Below are positions 1-9,543 of a stretch of DNA of 64,000 nt, piece by piece. This DNA is from Bacteroides coprosuis DSM 18011 (lineage in GTDB: Bacteria; Bacteroidota; Bacteroidia; Bacteroidales; Bacteroidaceae): contig CM001167.1 in NCBI GenBank assembly GCA_000212915.1, forward strand, positions 1,914,780 through 1,978,779, in the 5' to 3' direction. Made by a program: the position numbers and the translations under genes. The notes under the pieces are model-generated. The model searched no databases. It was not told the origin of the DNA and saw only the letters and a list, made by a program, of their open reading frames with translations. The number at the start of each line of letters is the position of its first letter. Positions within the stretch are counted from its first letter, which is position 1.

Positions 1-886
1 TTAGGAATATAGTTTCAAGATTATTCATACCTGCAGAAACTCCATAGATAGGGATATCATGCTGTACCAATAAGCGAAGTAATTCATTGTGCTTCTCCTT
101 GTTTTCTATACCAACTTGCAGTTCTTGAGCACTGAGTACGATAGCTACAAACTGATAATCCTCACATAATCGGAGCGCTTTTTCAACTTCGCTAGTTACA
201 AATACAATTTCTTGATGTATGTTTTGCATCAATTCACTCAAACTGCCTTGGTAGAGTAGATGTCCTTTTTCTATGATACCAACATGGGTACATACTTTCT
301 CTATCTCATTGAGTATATGGCTAGATAGCAAGATTGTCTTACCTTCTGCTTTAAGTTCTAACAAGAGTTCACGGATGCTGTGCACTGCCTCAGGATCTAG
401 TCCGTTGAGCGGTTCATCTAGTATCAGAATTTCGGGATTGTGAAAGATAGCCATGCCAATGCCCAACCGTTGCTTCATGCCTGTAGAATATTTTTTCACT
501 TTCTTATTCCGAGCATCCCAGAGACCCACTTTGGATAAAACCTCTTTTACTCTAGCTTCCCCACAGCGATAGATTAAATCGAGATATTTAAAGTTTTCAA
601 GCCCCGATAGATTATCGTAAAAAGCCGGAGACTCAATCAGACTACCAATTTGGGATAGGCAATCTTCTCGGTGTTTCCTGAATTCTTTGTCGCTATAGTA
701 GATAGAGCTACCATGAATAGGATCAAGCAACCCCAAAAGCAGTTTGATGGTGGTTGTTTTCCCTGCTCCATTCTTTCCTAAATAACCATAGATTCCCCCT
801 TGAGGTATCTTCAGATTGATATGATCTAGTATCTGCTGATGCTTAAAAGCAAAAGACAAGTCCTTGGTTTCTATAATATATTCCAT
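1..886 (-). CDS. ABC transporter ATP-binding protein (3' end outside window)
   Basis: Cytoplasmic ATPase subunit of an ABC exporter of the bacitracin/lantibiotic-immunity or drug-efflux type (BcrA/CcmA-like). Seen in the translation: Walker A GKNGAGKTTT near residue 38, the ABC signature YSTGMKQRL, Walker B ILILDEPLNGLD followed by the H-loop SSHIL. The start is the ATG at the right end (MEYIIETKDLSF). The frame stays open to base 1, so about 295 residues are present and only the last few are missing, since the family is usually about 300. The partner permease should lie left of the window. The substrate cannot be told from this subunit. Confidence 0.9.
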   Translation of the reverse strand, partial: MEYIIETKDLSFAFKHQQILDHINLKIPQGGIYGYLGKNGAGKTTTIKLLLGLLDPIHGSSIYYSDKEFRKHREDCLSQIGSLIESPAFYDNLSGLENFKYLDLIYRCGEARVKEVLSKVGLWDARNKKVKKYSTGMKQRLGIGMAIFHNPEILILDEPLNGLDPEAVHSIRELLLELKAEGKTILLSSHILNEIEKVCTHVGIIEKGHLLYQGSLSELMQNIHQEIVFVTSEVEKALRLCEDYQFVAIVLSAQELQVGIENKEKHNELLRLLVQHDIPIYGVSAGMNNLETIFL

Positions 887-1007
887 ACGAATAAAGTTGT
901 ACGTCTAATTTTTAATACAAGATATAGTATTGTAAGGAGTTGGCAAACTAGGTAAGTAGAAATAATTGAAGATAGGGAGTAAAAGCTTAGCTAATGGGTT
1001 ACTTTTA

Positions 1008-4000
1008 CTATATTATCGTTGCTCTATCCTCCTCCAACTTTATATAGTTTCGTTGAATAGCTGCATCTAAGCCCCTATTCATTGCCGCATCTACAATTGA
1101 ACCAGTTCTAGCAAAACCAAAAACTTGAGCAGCTAATCTTATTAAGTCTACAATAGGGATGCTAACTTCATTCTCCAATATTTTTCTCATTGCATTTGCT
1201 ATCTCTTCGGGCGGTAAATCTACGGCATCCCTATTGCCCGATCTAAATGTTTCAAAATTATCATATTGGTTTTTGTCAACCCAGAAATAATCAAATTCAT
1301 CTGATGAAGTTTTATATAAATCAGTATCTTTAAATAACTTTTCAAAAGTTCTATCTAATCGTTGTCCTAATCTTGAGATATTCCATGCAGATAACACCCT
1401 TTTACACAATAGGTTTCTACTAATTGGAGCTTCCTTTTGAACAACTTGATTAATCTGCTTTAAAATTAAGTTTCGAGAATAAAAGAAATCATCTTTAGGT
1501 TTGTAAACTAAGTCCAATTCGGCAGTTTCATAAGGAATTGATGAAGATATAGATTCCTGATTTGGAAAATCGCTCAATCCACATAAAGGCTGTTCAATAC
1601 TCTTAGATATTGGAGGAACAAAAGGAGTAAAAGGTTTTTCTTTCTTTATTGGCTGTCTGTTTGTTTGTTCTAATGCCTCTATAATTGTTCTTAATACTTT
1701 TTCTGGATCTTCCCACCAATCTAAAGTCCAAACTCGACAGATATTCCATCCCAACATTCGAAGGACACTATTTTGCACTATTTCTCGATCACGAACCATC
1801 TTTGTAGCACAATAATTTTTGCCATCACACAAAATTCCCAATCTGTAATTTGTCAAATTCTCTTCATCTACAATTCCTATATCTATTTTATAGTCGGAAG
1901 AACCAATATCTGTATGAACTTTATAACCTAATGTTCGTAATTTATCAGCAATTATATGGCTAATGGTGTGCTCTATCTCTTTACTATTGCCTCTTATTAC
2001 TAGCGTATGTTCTCCCCTTTCAGAGAACTCTAAGAAGCGTTTTAAACCTGCAACTCCTACAGAAGATGTTCTATTTAAGTCTATTTGATCTGATCTTAAA
2101 GTAGAAAATATTAGCATTTCATATCTCGCCCGTGAAACAGCCACGTTGAGCCTACGTTCTCCTCCTATTCTATTTAAAGGACCAAAATTCATACTCACAT
2201 TGCCCTCTTTATCGGGCCCATATCCTATTGAAAATAATATAATATCTCTTTCATCTCCCTGGACATTCTCTAGATTTTTAATAAATAAGGGCTCTTCACC
2301 ATCGAGGGCTAGACTTTCTAAGTTAGGATCTTCTACATAAATATCATGAAGCATATTTTCAATTAAAGATTGCTGTACGGAGCTAAATGTAACTACTCCA
2401 ATGCTACGCTTCTTTAAATCTTCATCGCTCAATCTGCGTACTATTTCATGTACTATTGCTTCTGCTTCTGCTTTATTTTGTCGAGTTTTACCTTTATCAT
2501 AAAATCCATCAACAGAAACGTGCTTTACTTTAGATTCAATATTATCAGGAGAGGGGAAAGTTAATAATTTCTTGTCATAATACTCAGAATTACTAAAAGT
2601 AATCAAGCTTTCATGCTTGCTTCTATAATGCCACAATAAGTGTTGAGAGGGCATCGACAGAGCTAAACAATCGTCCAATATACTCTCAAGGTCTTCCAAT
2701 TCAATATTATCTTCATCAACAGAGTTTGAAGAGAAAAAATTGGTCGGAGGCATTTGTTTAGGGTCTCCTACGATAACTACATTTTTACCCCTAGCTATAG
2801 CTCCGACAGCTTCGTATGTAGGCATCTGTGAAGCTTCATCAAAAACAACCAAGTCGAACTTTTCCGCATCTACGTCAATATACTGAGCTACAGATATTGG
2901 ACTCATCAGCATACAAGGACATAGGCGTGGTAATAATTTAGGTATCATATCAAAAAGCCTACGAATAGAAATACCTCGTGCATTATTTCTTATATTTCTT
3001 TGTAGTATACCCACTTCTGAATTATAAGAAGCCTCTCGAGTAAAAGAGGGTAAATTAGAGGCTAATTGAGCGTATAATTCTTCTTTCGTTAACTCTTCAA
3101 ATCTTGCAACTAAGTCTTTATACTTCTCAATAGAATCATTGAATATTTCGCCTTTAAACAATTGTAAATCATCATCACTAGACATAATATATTCTATAAT
3201 GGCTTTGTATAAACTTTTATTAAACACTTGAAGCAATTGAGAAGTATTTATATTATTAGCCTTATATTGATCTGCAATAAAGCCCAAATTGACTTCAGCG
3301 ATTTGTTTATATATTGTCAACCACTGATACCAATCTTTCAGCTGATCTATATTATTAGCCCATCCATCTAGTTTTATTTTAGTTACCTCTATCCACGGTT
3401 CCTCTTCACATGTCAATAAATCGGGGTTTATGCAGAGTATATTTATTAATTCAGACTTATCTTCTTCCACTTTTTTATAAAGAGATATTATTTCTGTTAG
3501 TAAAGAACCATGAATACGTCTAAAAGTATCAATACCCTCAACTAATTGAGTACCTAATCCTTTTTTAATTTCATCAGTTATAGAGATATCTTTTGTTACA
3601 TCTAACAACAACATATTCAGTTTAGCCACTTTCTGAATAATTAAGCTTATTGTGTCCCAATCTTCTTCTTTACTATATTGTCCAAAAAAGTCTGTCCAGT
3701 TTTTTTGATTCTGTTGAAGATACTTTTCTTCTTTTTGGTAGTTGATTATATCTTCTAAAGTAGCAACTATATTTGGCCTTAATTCTTTAATTGCATATGT
3801 TTTTAATTGCCTCTTTACTTTTCTTTGCTCTATATATTGAGGTAAAAACCATTTTAGAGATGCAGATTGCCAACTGTTAAGAATGCTTTCAGCATCTATT
3901 ATTAAAATATTTTCAGAGAAGCTTTCTAAAATAGTCTGTTTTAACGTTGTTTTTTTACGTCCATGAATGCATAATTCTTCACACTCTTTCAATAGATTTG

Positions 4001-6806
4001 TCAACTGGGGTGCAGATATCAATGAGCTTGTCATCTGGGGTATATCTAATAAAATATGTAAGATTTCCAAAAAAGAATGACTATTCCTCTTATACATACC
4101 CAAATTATGACCAGCCAATATTGAAGACAACTGAGCTACCTTGGTGTCCAAAAGGTATATATTACTTTTCGCTCTATTTATAGTCTTAGAAGCTTGTTGT
4201 TGAATAGTTGATGAGTATTGTTTTATTTCAATTCCATCAAGTGCGTGGTTATGTGGATGTCCACAGGCATTTGTAACACTAACCAGTTTTTCAACTGCTT
4301 CACGCCAATTTAAAAGTTGATTCTTGTCTAAATTAGTAATCAATTCCTCTGGTATTGTAAATAAAGGTTCAGCAGCTATATATTGATATTGCACAATAGC
4401 ATCATATAAAGAATATCCAAAAGGATATTCTTTATGAAGTGCATCTATGTATTGATTCATCTCAGAACGTAAAGAAAATATTCGTTCTGCTTCAATCTTA
4501 AAGTCATCTGGATGCGTTGTAGCAACAACGTCTGTTACTGCTTTCAGTTGCTCCATAACCATGCTCTTCTTTATTTTGTTGGAATGAAGTTCTAAACAAA
4601 ATGGAGCTAAGTTTATAGCCTCTAGACGGCGCTGCACCACAGATAGTGCCGCCATTTTTTCAGCTACAAACAATACTCGCTTTCCTTTATAAAGAGCATT
4701 TGCTATTAAATTCGTAATTGTTTGTGACTTCCCTGTACCTGGAGGCCCATGAAGTATAAAGTTTTTCCCATTCGCTGCCTCATAAATAGCTTCTAATTGG
4801 GAGGAGTCGGCACTTATTGGCAATATGATATCTGATGGTGATAATTCTTTATCCAACTCTTTTGTATCTACTTTCGTGCCATTTATCTTCCATTCAATTT
4901 TGCCATTTATTAAACTTGATACAACTTCATTTTCCTTTAATTTATCCGAGTTGTTGTGAATGTCATTCCACATTATGAATTTATTAAAAGAAAAAAGTCC
5001 TAGTATAGCTTGCTCTTCAACATCCCACTTGGGTTGGTTTTTTATGCTATTTCTTATTATACTATAAATAAGACTGACATCAACTCCACTATCATCTGTA
5101 GGCAAGGGATCTAAACCAGAAATTGTAATGTTAAAGTTTTGGCGAAGCATCTCGAGAAGAGTTATATTCATAAGGGTTTCTTCTTCACGAGAGCGAATAA
5201 CATATCCCTTAGCTGCAGATTTTCTAATGATTTCTACTGGTACTAATAAGATTGGAGCATAACGTGGACGTTCACTCGACGATGTTTCATACCATTTTAA
5301 TAATCCTAAAGCTACATATAAAGTATTAGCTCCATTTTCTTCCAATGCTGTTCTTGAAGATCTATAAAGGTAAGTCAACGCCTTACTCAGCTCCGTCTCT
5401 GTTAAATAGGTTCGAAGTCTTTTTTGAGTTAATTCGGATTGGATTAAATCAAGAATAGGATCTCGAGCCGAAATTGCAGAATATAGTCCATAATTGAATA
5501 ATGGATTATCCCAATCGGTAGGCTTATGCATCACTCTAAATTCTTCACCATCTGCTAGAGCATCTTCAAATATATCTAATTGTGATGAAATCAGTTGTAA
5601 CGTGTTTCGAGTTATCCTAACATTTAATAAATTATTGCGTAAGCTTAAATCAAGCAATTTTCTCTCCCACATTAATTGTTTGGTAACCACAACATCAGGG
5701 CTTATTCCCGATAAATCATAAGGATTTATGCTTTTGGGCGTTATATTACCAGTAGATTTCTGAAGAGCTTCTTCTTTTATCTGCCAACCTTCACCATGTT
5801 GTACACGTTGGGATATTGGTTTTAATCCAGAAAAACGAGCTCTTTTCACATCGATAGCCAATATAAACTGATTATTTAACAACTTATTATTTGCGTATGA
5901 AACTGCTGTATCAAAATCTATATTATTTGATTTATTCATACAAGTCGTTTCAACTAGTGTAATATCATTAATGCCGTCTGCAATTCTTTTACTCAGCAAA
6001 GAAACATCATCTACTACACTATCAGGAAAAGTTTCTGGCACTAACCATCCTCCAGCAAAAGCATGACCTTGAATAATTATTAAAAGGGAATGAATACCGA
6101 TAGCTTCAAGACATGAAGCATATAAAAGTGACATATCTAAACAAGTCCCCATTCTTTGAGACAAAACAGCATCAACCAATCGTATTCGTTGTCCGTACTC
6201 TTCAAAGCTTGCAGGAATAGAGCTATACACTATTTGTTGTTCTGTGATAGCTATATATATTGCTGCCATCTGCTTCCTTACTCTATCAGAATTTCTACTT
6301 TGATATTCATCAAGCGAAGGATTTCCTGTCCAAAGTTCTAATATTTCTGAAGCTCTTTTTATAATAGGTTGTAAAGCAGGATGATTGGGTGTAACAAAAG
6401 AAGAAAGCATTTGAGGAAGTACCGTTAAACCACCCCATTGATCGTATGTAAGTATATCAATTGGGTAATTATCCTCAAATAGCACATCTTCATCAGAATA
6501 AACTTTAAGATTTATATCTCCTAAAAAGTGCTCTGTCAACTCAGCTAAATAGGCTGGAGAAAGCTTCAATTCAGGCAGTTGTATTCTTATCTTATCTCTA
6601 GGATGGATGACTTGAATGGGAATTGAAGACAATGATCCAAAAGTCGGATTAAGCTCAAATTGAATTTTTATATTAGAAAGGGTTGTATCTGTAAGATTTT
6701 CAACAAAAAGATCACGGAGTACTGAAACGCTATTTTGTTGCATTGCGAAGTTGATTATAGGTAAGTATTTTAAATCAACATCTAATTTATTGGGTATGGT
6801 ATCCAT
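1008..6806 (-). CDS. Giant SF1 helicase-nuclease, DUF4011/DUF3320, Vsr-like (Hhe-type defence candidate)
   Basis: A 1,932-residue multidomain protein. An N-terminal transglutaminase-like domain has Cys222 (in GTCLD) and His248 (in GHAFAG). A DUF4011-like region precedes an SF1 (DNA2/UPF1-like) helicase with Walker A GPPGTGKS (Lys693) and motif II FDEAS (Asp1323). The long insert between these motifs looks helical. Motifs V/VI follow as VQGDERD and LNVAVSRAR. A Vsr/MTES_1575-like nuclease comes next (YRLGILCDGKNY around residue 1650, then DREIVQ and RVWTLDWW), and the last 75 residues resemble DUF3320. This order matches the single-gene anti-phage system described as DUF4011-helicase-Vsr (Hhe). 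It stands alone on its strand; a 22-bp-step repeat array lies about 220 bp upstream. Defence function is inferred from architecture only; all catalytic motifs look intact. Confidence 0.85.
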   Translation of the reverse strand: MDTIPNKLDVDLKYLPIINFAMQQNSVSVLRDLFVENLTDTTLSNIKIQFELNPTFGSLSSIPIQVIHPRDKIRIQLPELKLSPAYLAELTEHFLGDINLKVYSDEDVLFEDNYPIDILTYDQWGGLTVLPQMLSSFVTPNHPALQPIIKRASEILELWTGNPSLDEYQSRNSDRVRKQMAAIYIAITEQQIVYSSIPASFEEYGQRIRLVDAVLSQRMGTCLDMSLLYASCLEAIGIHSLLIIIQGHAFAGGWLVPETFPDSVVDDVSLLSKRIADGINDITLVETTCMNKSNNIDFDTAVSYANNKLLNNQFILAIDVKRARFSGLKPISQRVQHGEGWQIKEEALQKSTGNITPKSINPYDLSGISPDVVVTKQLMWERKLLDLSLRNNLLNVRITRNTLQLISSQLDIFEDALADGEEFRVMHKPTDWDNPLFNYGLYSAISARDPILDLIQSELTQKRLRTYLTETELSKALTYLYRSSRTALEENGANTLYVALGLLKWYETSSSERPRYAPILLVPVEIIRKSAAKGYVIRSREEETLMNITLLEMLRQNFNITISGLDPLPTDDSGVDVSLIYSIIRNSIKNQPKWDVEEQAILGLFSFNKFIMWNDIHNNSDKLKENEVVSSLINGKIEWKINGTKVDTKELDKELSPSDIILPISADSSQLEAIYEAANGKNFILHGPPGTGKSQTITNLIANALYKGKRVLFVAEKMAALSVVQRRLEAINLAPFCLELHSNKIKKSMVMEQLKAVTDVVATTHPDDFKIEAERIFSLRSEMNQYIDALHKEYPFGYSLYDAIVQYQYIAAEPLFTIPEELITNLDKNQLLNWREAVEKLVSVTNACGHPHNHALDGIEIKQYSSTIQQQASKTINRAKSNIYLLDTKVAQLSSILAGHNLGMYKRNSHSFLEILHILLDIPQMTSSLISAPQLTNLLKECEELCIHGRKKTTLKQTILESFSENILIIDAESILNSWQSASLKWFLPQYIEQRKVKRQLKTYAIKELRPNIVATLEDIINYQKEEKYLQQNQKNWTDFFGQYSKEEDWDTISLIIQKVAKLNMLLLDVTKDISITDEIKKGLGTQLVEGIDTFRRIHGSLLTEIISLYKKVEEDKSELINILCINPDLLTCEEEPWIEVTKIKLDGWANNIDQLKDWYQWLTIYKQIAEVNLGFIADQYKANNINTSQLLQVFNKSLYKAIIEYIMSSDDDLQLFKGEIFNDSIEKYKDLVARFEELTKEELYAQLASNLPSFTREASYNSEVGILQRNIRNNARGISIRRLFDMIPKLLPRLCPCMLMSPISVAQYIDVDAEKFDLVVFDEASQMPTYEAVGAIARGKNVVIVGDPKQMPPTNFFSSNSVDEDNIELEDLESILDDCLALSMPSQHLLWHYRSKHESLITFSNSEYYDKKLLTFPSPDNIESKVKHVSVDGFYDKGKTRQNKAEAEAIVHEIVRRLSDEDLKKRSIGVVTFSSVQQSLIENMLHDIYVEDPNLESLALDGEEPLFIKNLENVQGDERDIILFSIGYGPDKEGNVSMNFGPLNRIGGERRLNVAVSRARYEMLIFSTLRSDQIDLNRTSSVGVAGLKRFLEFSERGEHTLVIRGNSKEIEHTISHIIADKLRTLGYKVHTDIGSSDYKIDIGIVDEENLTNYRLGILCDGKNYCATKMVRDREIVQNSVLRMLGWNICRVWTLDWWEDPEKVLRTIIEALEQTNRQPIKKEKPFTPFVPPISKSIEQPLCGLSDFPNQESISSSIPYETAELDLVYKPKDDFFYSRNLILKQINQVVQKEAPISRNLLCKRVLSAWNISRLGQRLDRTFEKLFKDTDLYKTSSDEFDYFWVDKNQYDNFETFRSGNRDAVDLPPEEIANAMRKILENEVSIPIVDLIRLAAQVFGFARTGSIVDAAMNRGLDAAIQRNYIKLEEDRATII

Positions 6807-7275
6807 AAAAGATAGAATATTAGGTCGAGTTAGTTTCTAAAGTATCTAGGATAGATATAATTAGTTACAAGTTAATATTTATTTTTAAATTTTTCATAAT
6901 AAGTCCTGCTTTATGTTTAAATACACAACTCTAGTATTCTATAAAACACTTTTTCTGCTCATTTAACTTAAGATATCCTAAGGCTACGACTAAAGTAGAG
7001 CAGACTTTTGCCTTAGTCATCGTATCATCATGTCGGTGTCATGACGTTACGATGTCGGTGTCAAAAAAGAGCTAATATTATAAATTAGGAATGCTTTAAT
7101 CTGTATTATTCCATCTTTTACATTCTGGTAAAAAGTATATTTATTTTTAATTGGATTGTAACACCTTGCTTCTATAAGTATTAATTGGAGTTAAGCACTC
7201 TATCAATCTGTTCCTAAATCTTTTGCGCGGAGTGAATCTTTTGTATCTTATCTATGAATCATAAAAACAAAAGTC
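6807..7275. other. Intergenic region between helicase and small Cys-rich gene
   Basis: AT-rich stretch holding the upstream region of the leftward helicase gene and one of the four 22-bp-step repeat arrays. No convincing gene, tRNA or other RNA was seen. Confidence 0.6.
7007..7063 (-). repeat. 22-bp-step repeat array A
   Basis: Two near-identical units CATGTCGGTGTCA begin exactly 22 bp apart (at 7029 and 7051; the second starts GATG). A degenerate unit ending in TTAGTCA sits 22 bp before them. The core is the complement of the units in the arrays near 40.0 and 53.9 kb. It lies upstream of the helicase gene. Confidence 0.7.
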
Positions 7276-7470
7276 ATGCTATTAATACCGAGAATTGTAC
7301 AGTGTAGTTGCTGTTTTATTCAGTTTCAGTCTATTCCTACTTATGCCTATGTAAAGTGTACTAACTGTTTTCGAACCTATTTTATGTGCCACAGCTGCAA
7401 AAACAAAGGCTGCTCTTGTGGCGGTATTTTGGTGAAAAGTAATTATTACAACCGCTTGTTACTTCTTTAA
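7276..7470 (+). CDS. Small cysteine-rich zinc-ribbon-like protein
   Basis: 64 residues with nine cysteines arranged as metal-binding knuckles: C10-x2-C13, C28-x2-C31, C38-x2-C41 and C46-x-C48. The spacing suggests one or two zinc sites, which chance translation rarely gives, so I take it as a real gene although no family is recognised. It lies alone between the leftward helicase gene and the rightward HEPN-like gene. It could regulate a neighbour or act as a small adaptor; nothing in the sequence decides this. A fortuitous ORF remains possible. Confidence 0.45.
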   Translation: MLLIPRIVQCSCCFIQFQSIPTYAYVKCTNCFRTYFMCHSCKNKGCSCGGILVKSNYYNRLLLL

Positions 7471-7707
7471 TTCCACACTCTTATTTTTCTCTCTCAATAT
7501 TCATTTCTGTTTTACATAAAGAGTTGAGGGATTATTTACGAACTACTCCTTGGACGAAGAAATAGATATCCTTTTTTAAAGAGAGCTAGAAGAGGTATAT
7601 GTATAGCTATCTTAGTAGCATTTTAGGAGCAAACTGCATTATTCTTTTCAGAAATCGCAACACTTTTCCTTATACATTGTTTGATAGTATAGAAAAACTA
7701 TATTTTT

Positions 7708-8910
7708 ATGGATTCAATAAGGATTACTCAAGAAAACATTCCTACTCTACAAGAGAGAATTAAAGCACTCAGAAGATTTGCATTTGGCGATAAATATGAT
7801 GCAAACAACCCTAAACACCAACTCAGCAATGATGAAAAATGGGTGATAGGTAATGATACAATAGAAATTAACTTTCCAAATACGGGTGCAAATAGCTACT
7901 CGATTGACGACTTTCTACGTTATACTGATGATTTAGGAGATATTAAGGTAGAAGGACATTATATTTTTGCAGGTAGTACCGTGCAAGTTCCAATCAATTA
8001 TCCTGTATCTGGACCGATGGATATCGTTTTTAAAAGTGCCAATTATACTATGAGAATGGTTTTTGCTCCTTTTTTGGTTAATCTTATTGATACTCAATGG
8101 GGTAACTTCACCAAAAGAGAGTATTATGCTATCGAAATATTCAATCCTTATGGTATTCCTGATTATATGTACCCCGAGGTACGTAAAATGGTAAATCGAA
8201 TTCTTTACTACCTCAGTAACAACGCAAAAAAGAATTTCCACATCCACCCCATTCCAAATGATAACACTCAAAGCTGGGCTGAAATGAACCAAGGTGTAAC
8301 TGAAATAACCTTGGAAAAACTTCCTTTCTCTTCTCCTTTATTACGAATGTATCGCGAAGCTCTTTCTCGTTCCAATAATATCTTTGCAAGATATATTCAG
8401 TTCTACAAGATGATAGAAGTAGTTTCTCCATTGGCTTTAAAGGAGAAGATGTATCATGAATTGTTTGATGAACTCAAGAATCATAGTGGACAGTACAACC
8501 TTAATAATCTCACCAGCATTGAGCAAAGTGTGAATAGGTATAATAAGACAATTCAAGAAGCCGTTTTGGCTGCTACTGTATTAAAACATTGTGTGTACAA
8601 TATAAAAGATTTATACACTTCTCTCCCCGATCCTATCAAACAGAAATGTGCTAAAGATTTGAATATGGATATTTCAAAAGATTTGTCCAATGTATATAGC
8701 TCAGGCTTATCGGTAGTGTATGATAAAGTGGGTTCTATCTTATATGCTACACGTAGAGGTATAGCACACTTTAAGTCTGTTTATCAATTTACGGGTGATG
8801 AATGTAAAGAGGCAGATATGGATCAACTCAATGTGTTTATGGAGAAAGTATGTTCTAGTTTAATAACTTGGAATAACAAACAACCAGACCACATCCGCAT
8901 TAAGGATTAA
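7708..8910 (+). CDS. Uncharacterised protein with C-terminal HEPN-like motif
   Basis: A 400-residue soluble protein of unknown family. The N-terminal half is beta-rich in appearance. The C-terminal 170 residues look helical and contain TRRGIAHFKS, in which Arg349 and His354 form the RX4H motif typical of HEPN ribonucleases, with a preceding helical stretch (residues about 210-345) as expected for that fold. HEPN domains occur in toxin-antitoxin and abortive-infection systems (for example ApeA). It follows the defence-type helicase on the opposite strand and ends at two strong terminators, so it is its own transcription unit. The HEPN call rests on one motif plus predicted helicity and needs structural support. 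Confidence 0.7.
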   Translation: MDSIRITQENIPTLQERIKALRRFAFGDKYDANNPKHQLSNDEKWVIGNDTIEINFPNTGANSYSIDDFLRYTDDLGDIKVEGHYIFAGSTVQVPINYPVSGPMDIVFKSANYTMRMVFAPFLVNLIDTQWGNFTKREYYAIEIFNPYGIPDYMYPEVRKMVNRILYYLSNNAKKNFHIHPIPNDNTQSWAEMNQGVTEITLEKLPFSSPLLRMYREALSRSNNIFARYIQFYKMIEVVSPLALKEKMYHELFDELKNHSGQYNLNNLTSIEQSVNRYNKTIQEAVLAATVLKHCVYNIKDLYTSLPDPIKQKCAKDLNMDISKDLSNVYSSGLSVVYDKVGSILYATRRGIAHFKSVYQFTGDECKEADMDQLNVFMEKVCSSLITWNNKQPDHIRIKD

Positions 8911-8936
8911 TGCAATAGAGATCCCTTATAAAAATT

Positions 8937-8969
8937 GAAACCTCCTAGCATCACTGCTGGGAGGTTTCT
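8937..8969 (+). terminator. Rho-independent terminator
   Basis: Perfect 9-bp stem GAAACCTCC/GGAGGTTTC extended by AGCA/TGCT around a TCAC loop, followed by TT-rich sequence, 26 bp after the HEPN-like gene. Confidence 0.85.
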
Positions 8970-8990
8970 TGCTTACTATGAAACAAAAGA

Positions 8991-9028
8991 AAACGGTTAA
9001 CTTATTTAGGACAACTACCGTTTCCTTT
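8991..9028 (+). terminator. Second terminator-like hairpin
   Basis: Stem AAACGGT/ACCGTTT with a 19-nt loop followed by CCTTTTT. It lies just after the first terminator and may be a back-up. Confidence 0.55.
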
Positions 9029-9041
9029 TTGTAGGGTTGTC

Positions 9042-9108
9042 GATAAAAACACCTTTTAAGCTCCAACGAGCACTTAATTTGTTTAGGAGCTCACAAGGAG
9101 TTTTTATC
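9042..9108. repeat. Imperfect 23-bp inverted repeat with 21-nt loop
   Basis: The left arm starts GATAAAAAC and ends AGCTCC; the right arm starts GGAGCT and ends GTTTTTATC. 20 of 23 positions pair. It is larger than a usual terminator and has no gene inside. It may be a bidirectional terminator between convergent genes or a trace of a small mobile element. Confidence 0.5.
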
Positions 9109-9168
9109 AAACATGTATAGACAGATTAAACACATCATTTTGTTAATAAAACCCTATAAAAATCAACC

Positions 9169-9543
9169 CTATTTTTTATAATCATCAATTCTTTTATTTT
9201 CTTCTTTCTTCTTAAACACTTCTTGAATAAGAGTATATTTTAGGGAAGAGGCATCTGCTGGCGGATTTAAGACAGTATCCTTTCTTACTTTCAACACGTA
9301 TTCATAGCCATCTTCAAATTCAAAACCTTCTATACGATTATAGAAAATTCCCCAGTTACCACCATCCTCTTTCACCCAGTAAAACTCTCCTCTGAATGCA
9401 CCTGCATCACCTTCAACCTTGAAAGGTGCAACTTCTAAAACAACTTCATTAGGCTGTTTTTTCTCATTCAGTTGGCAGCTACTAAATAGAAAGAGCATAG
9501 CTACTAGAATAGCAGAAAGACCTCTTACCCTAAAAGTATACAT
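9169..9543 (-). CDS. DUF4377 lipoprotein
   Basis: Small lipoprotein. The start chosen is the internal ATG giving MYTFRVRGLSAILVAM, a basic n-region and hydrophobic core ending in the lipobox LFSSC. A longer frame reaches to 9648 but would put 35 extra residues before the signal peptide. The C-terminal half carries the DUF4377 pattern: GFEFEDGYEYVLKV followed by NPPADASSLKYTLI. Such domains occur in Bacteroidetes lipoproteins, sometimes beside META domains, and have no defined reaction. It is monocistronic and convergent with the HEPN-like gene. Confidence 0.8.
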   Translation of the reverse strand: MYTFRVRGLSAILVAMLFLFSSCQLNEKKQPNEVVLEVAPFKVEGDAGAFRGEFYWVKEDGGNWGIFYNRIEGFEFEDGYEYVLKVRKDTVLNPPADASSLKYTLIQEVFKKKEENKRIDDYKK

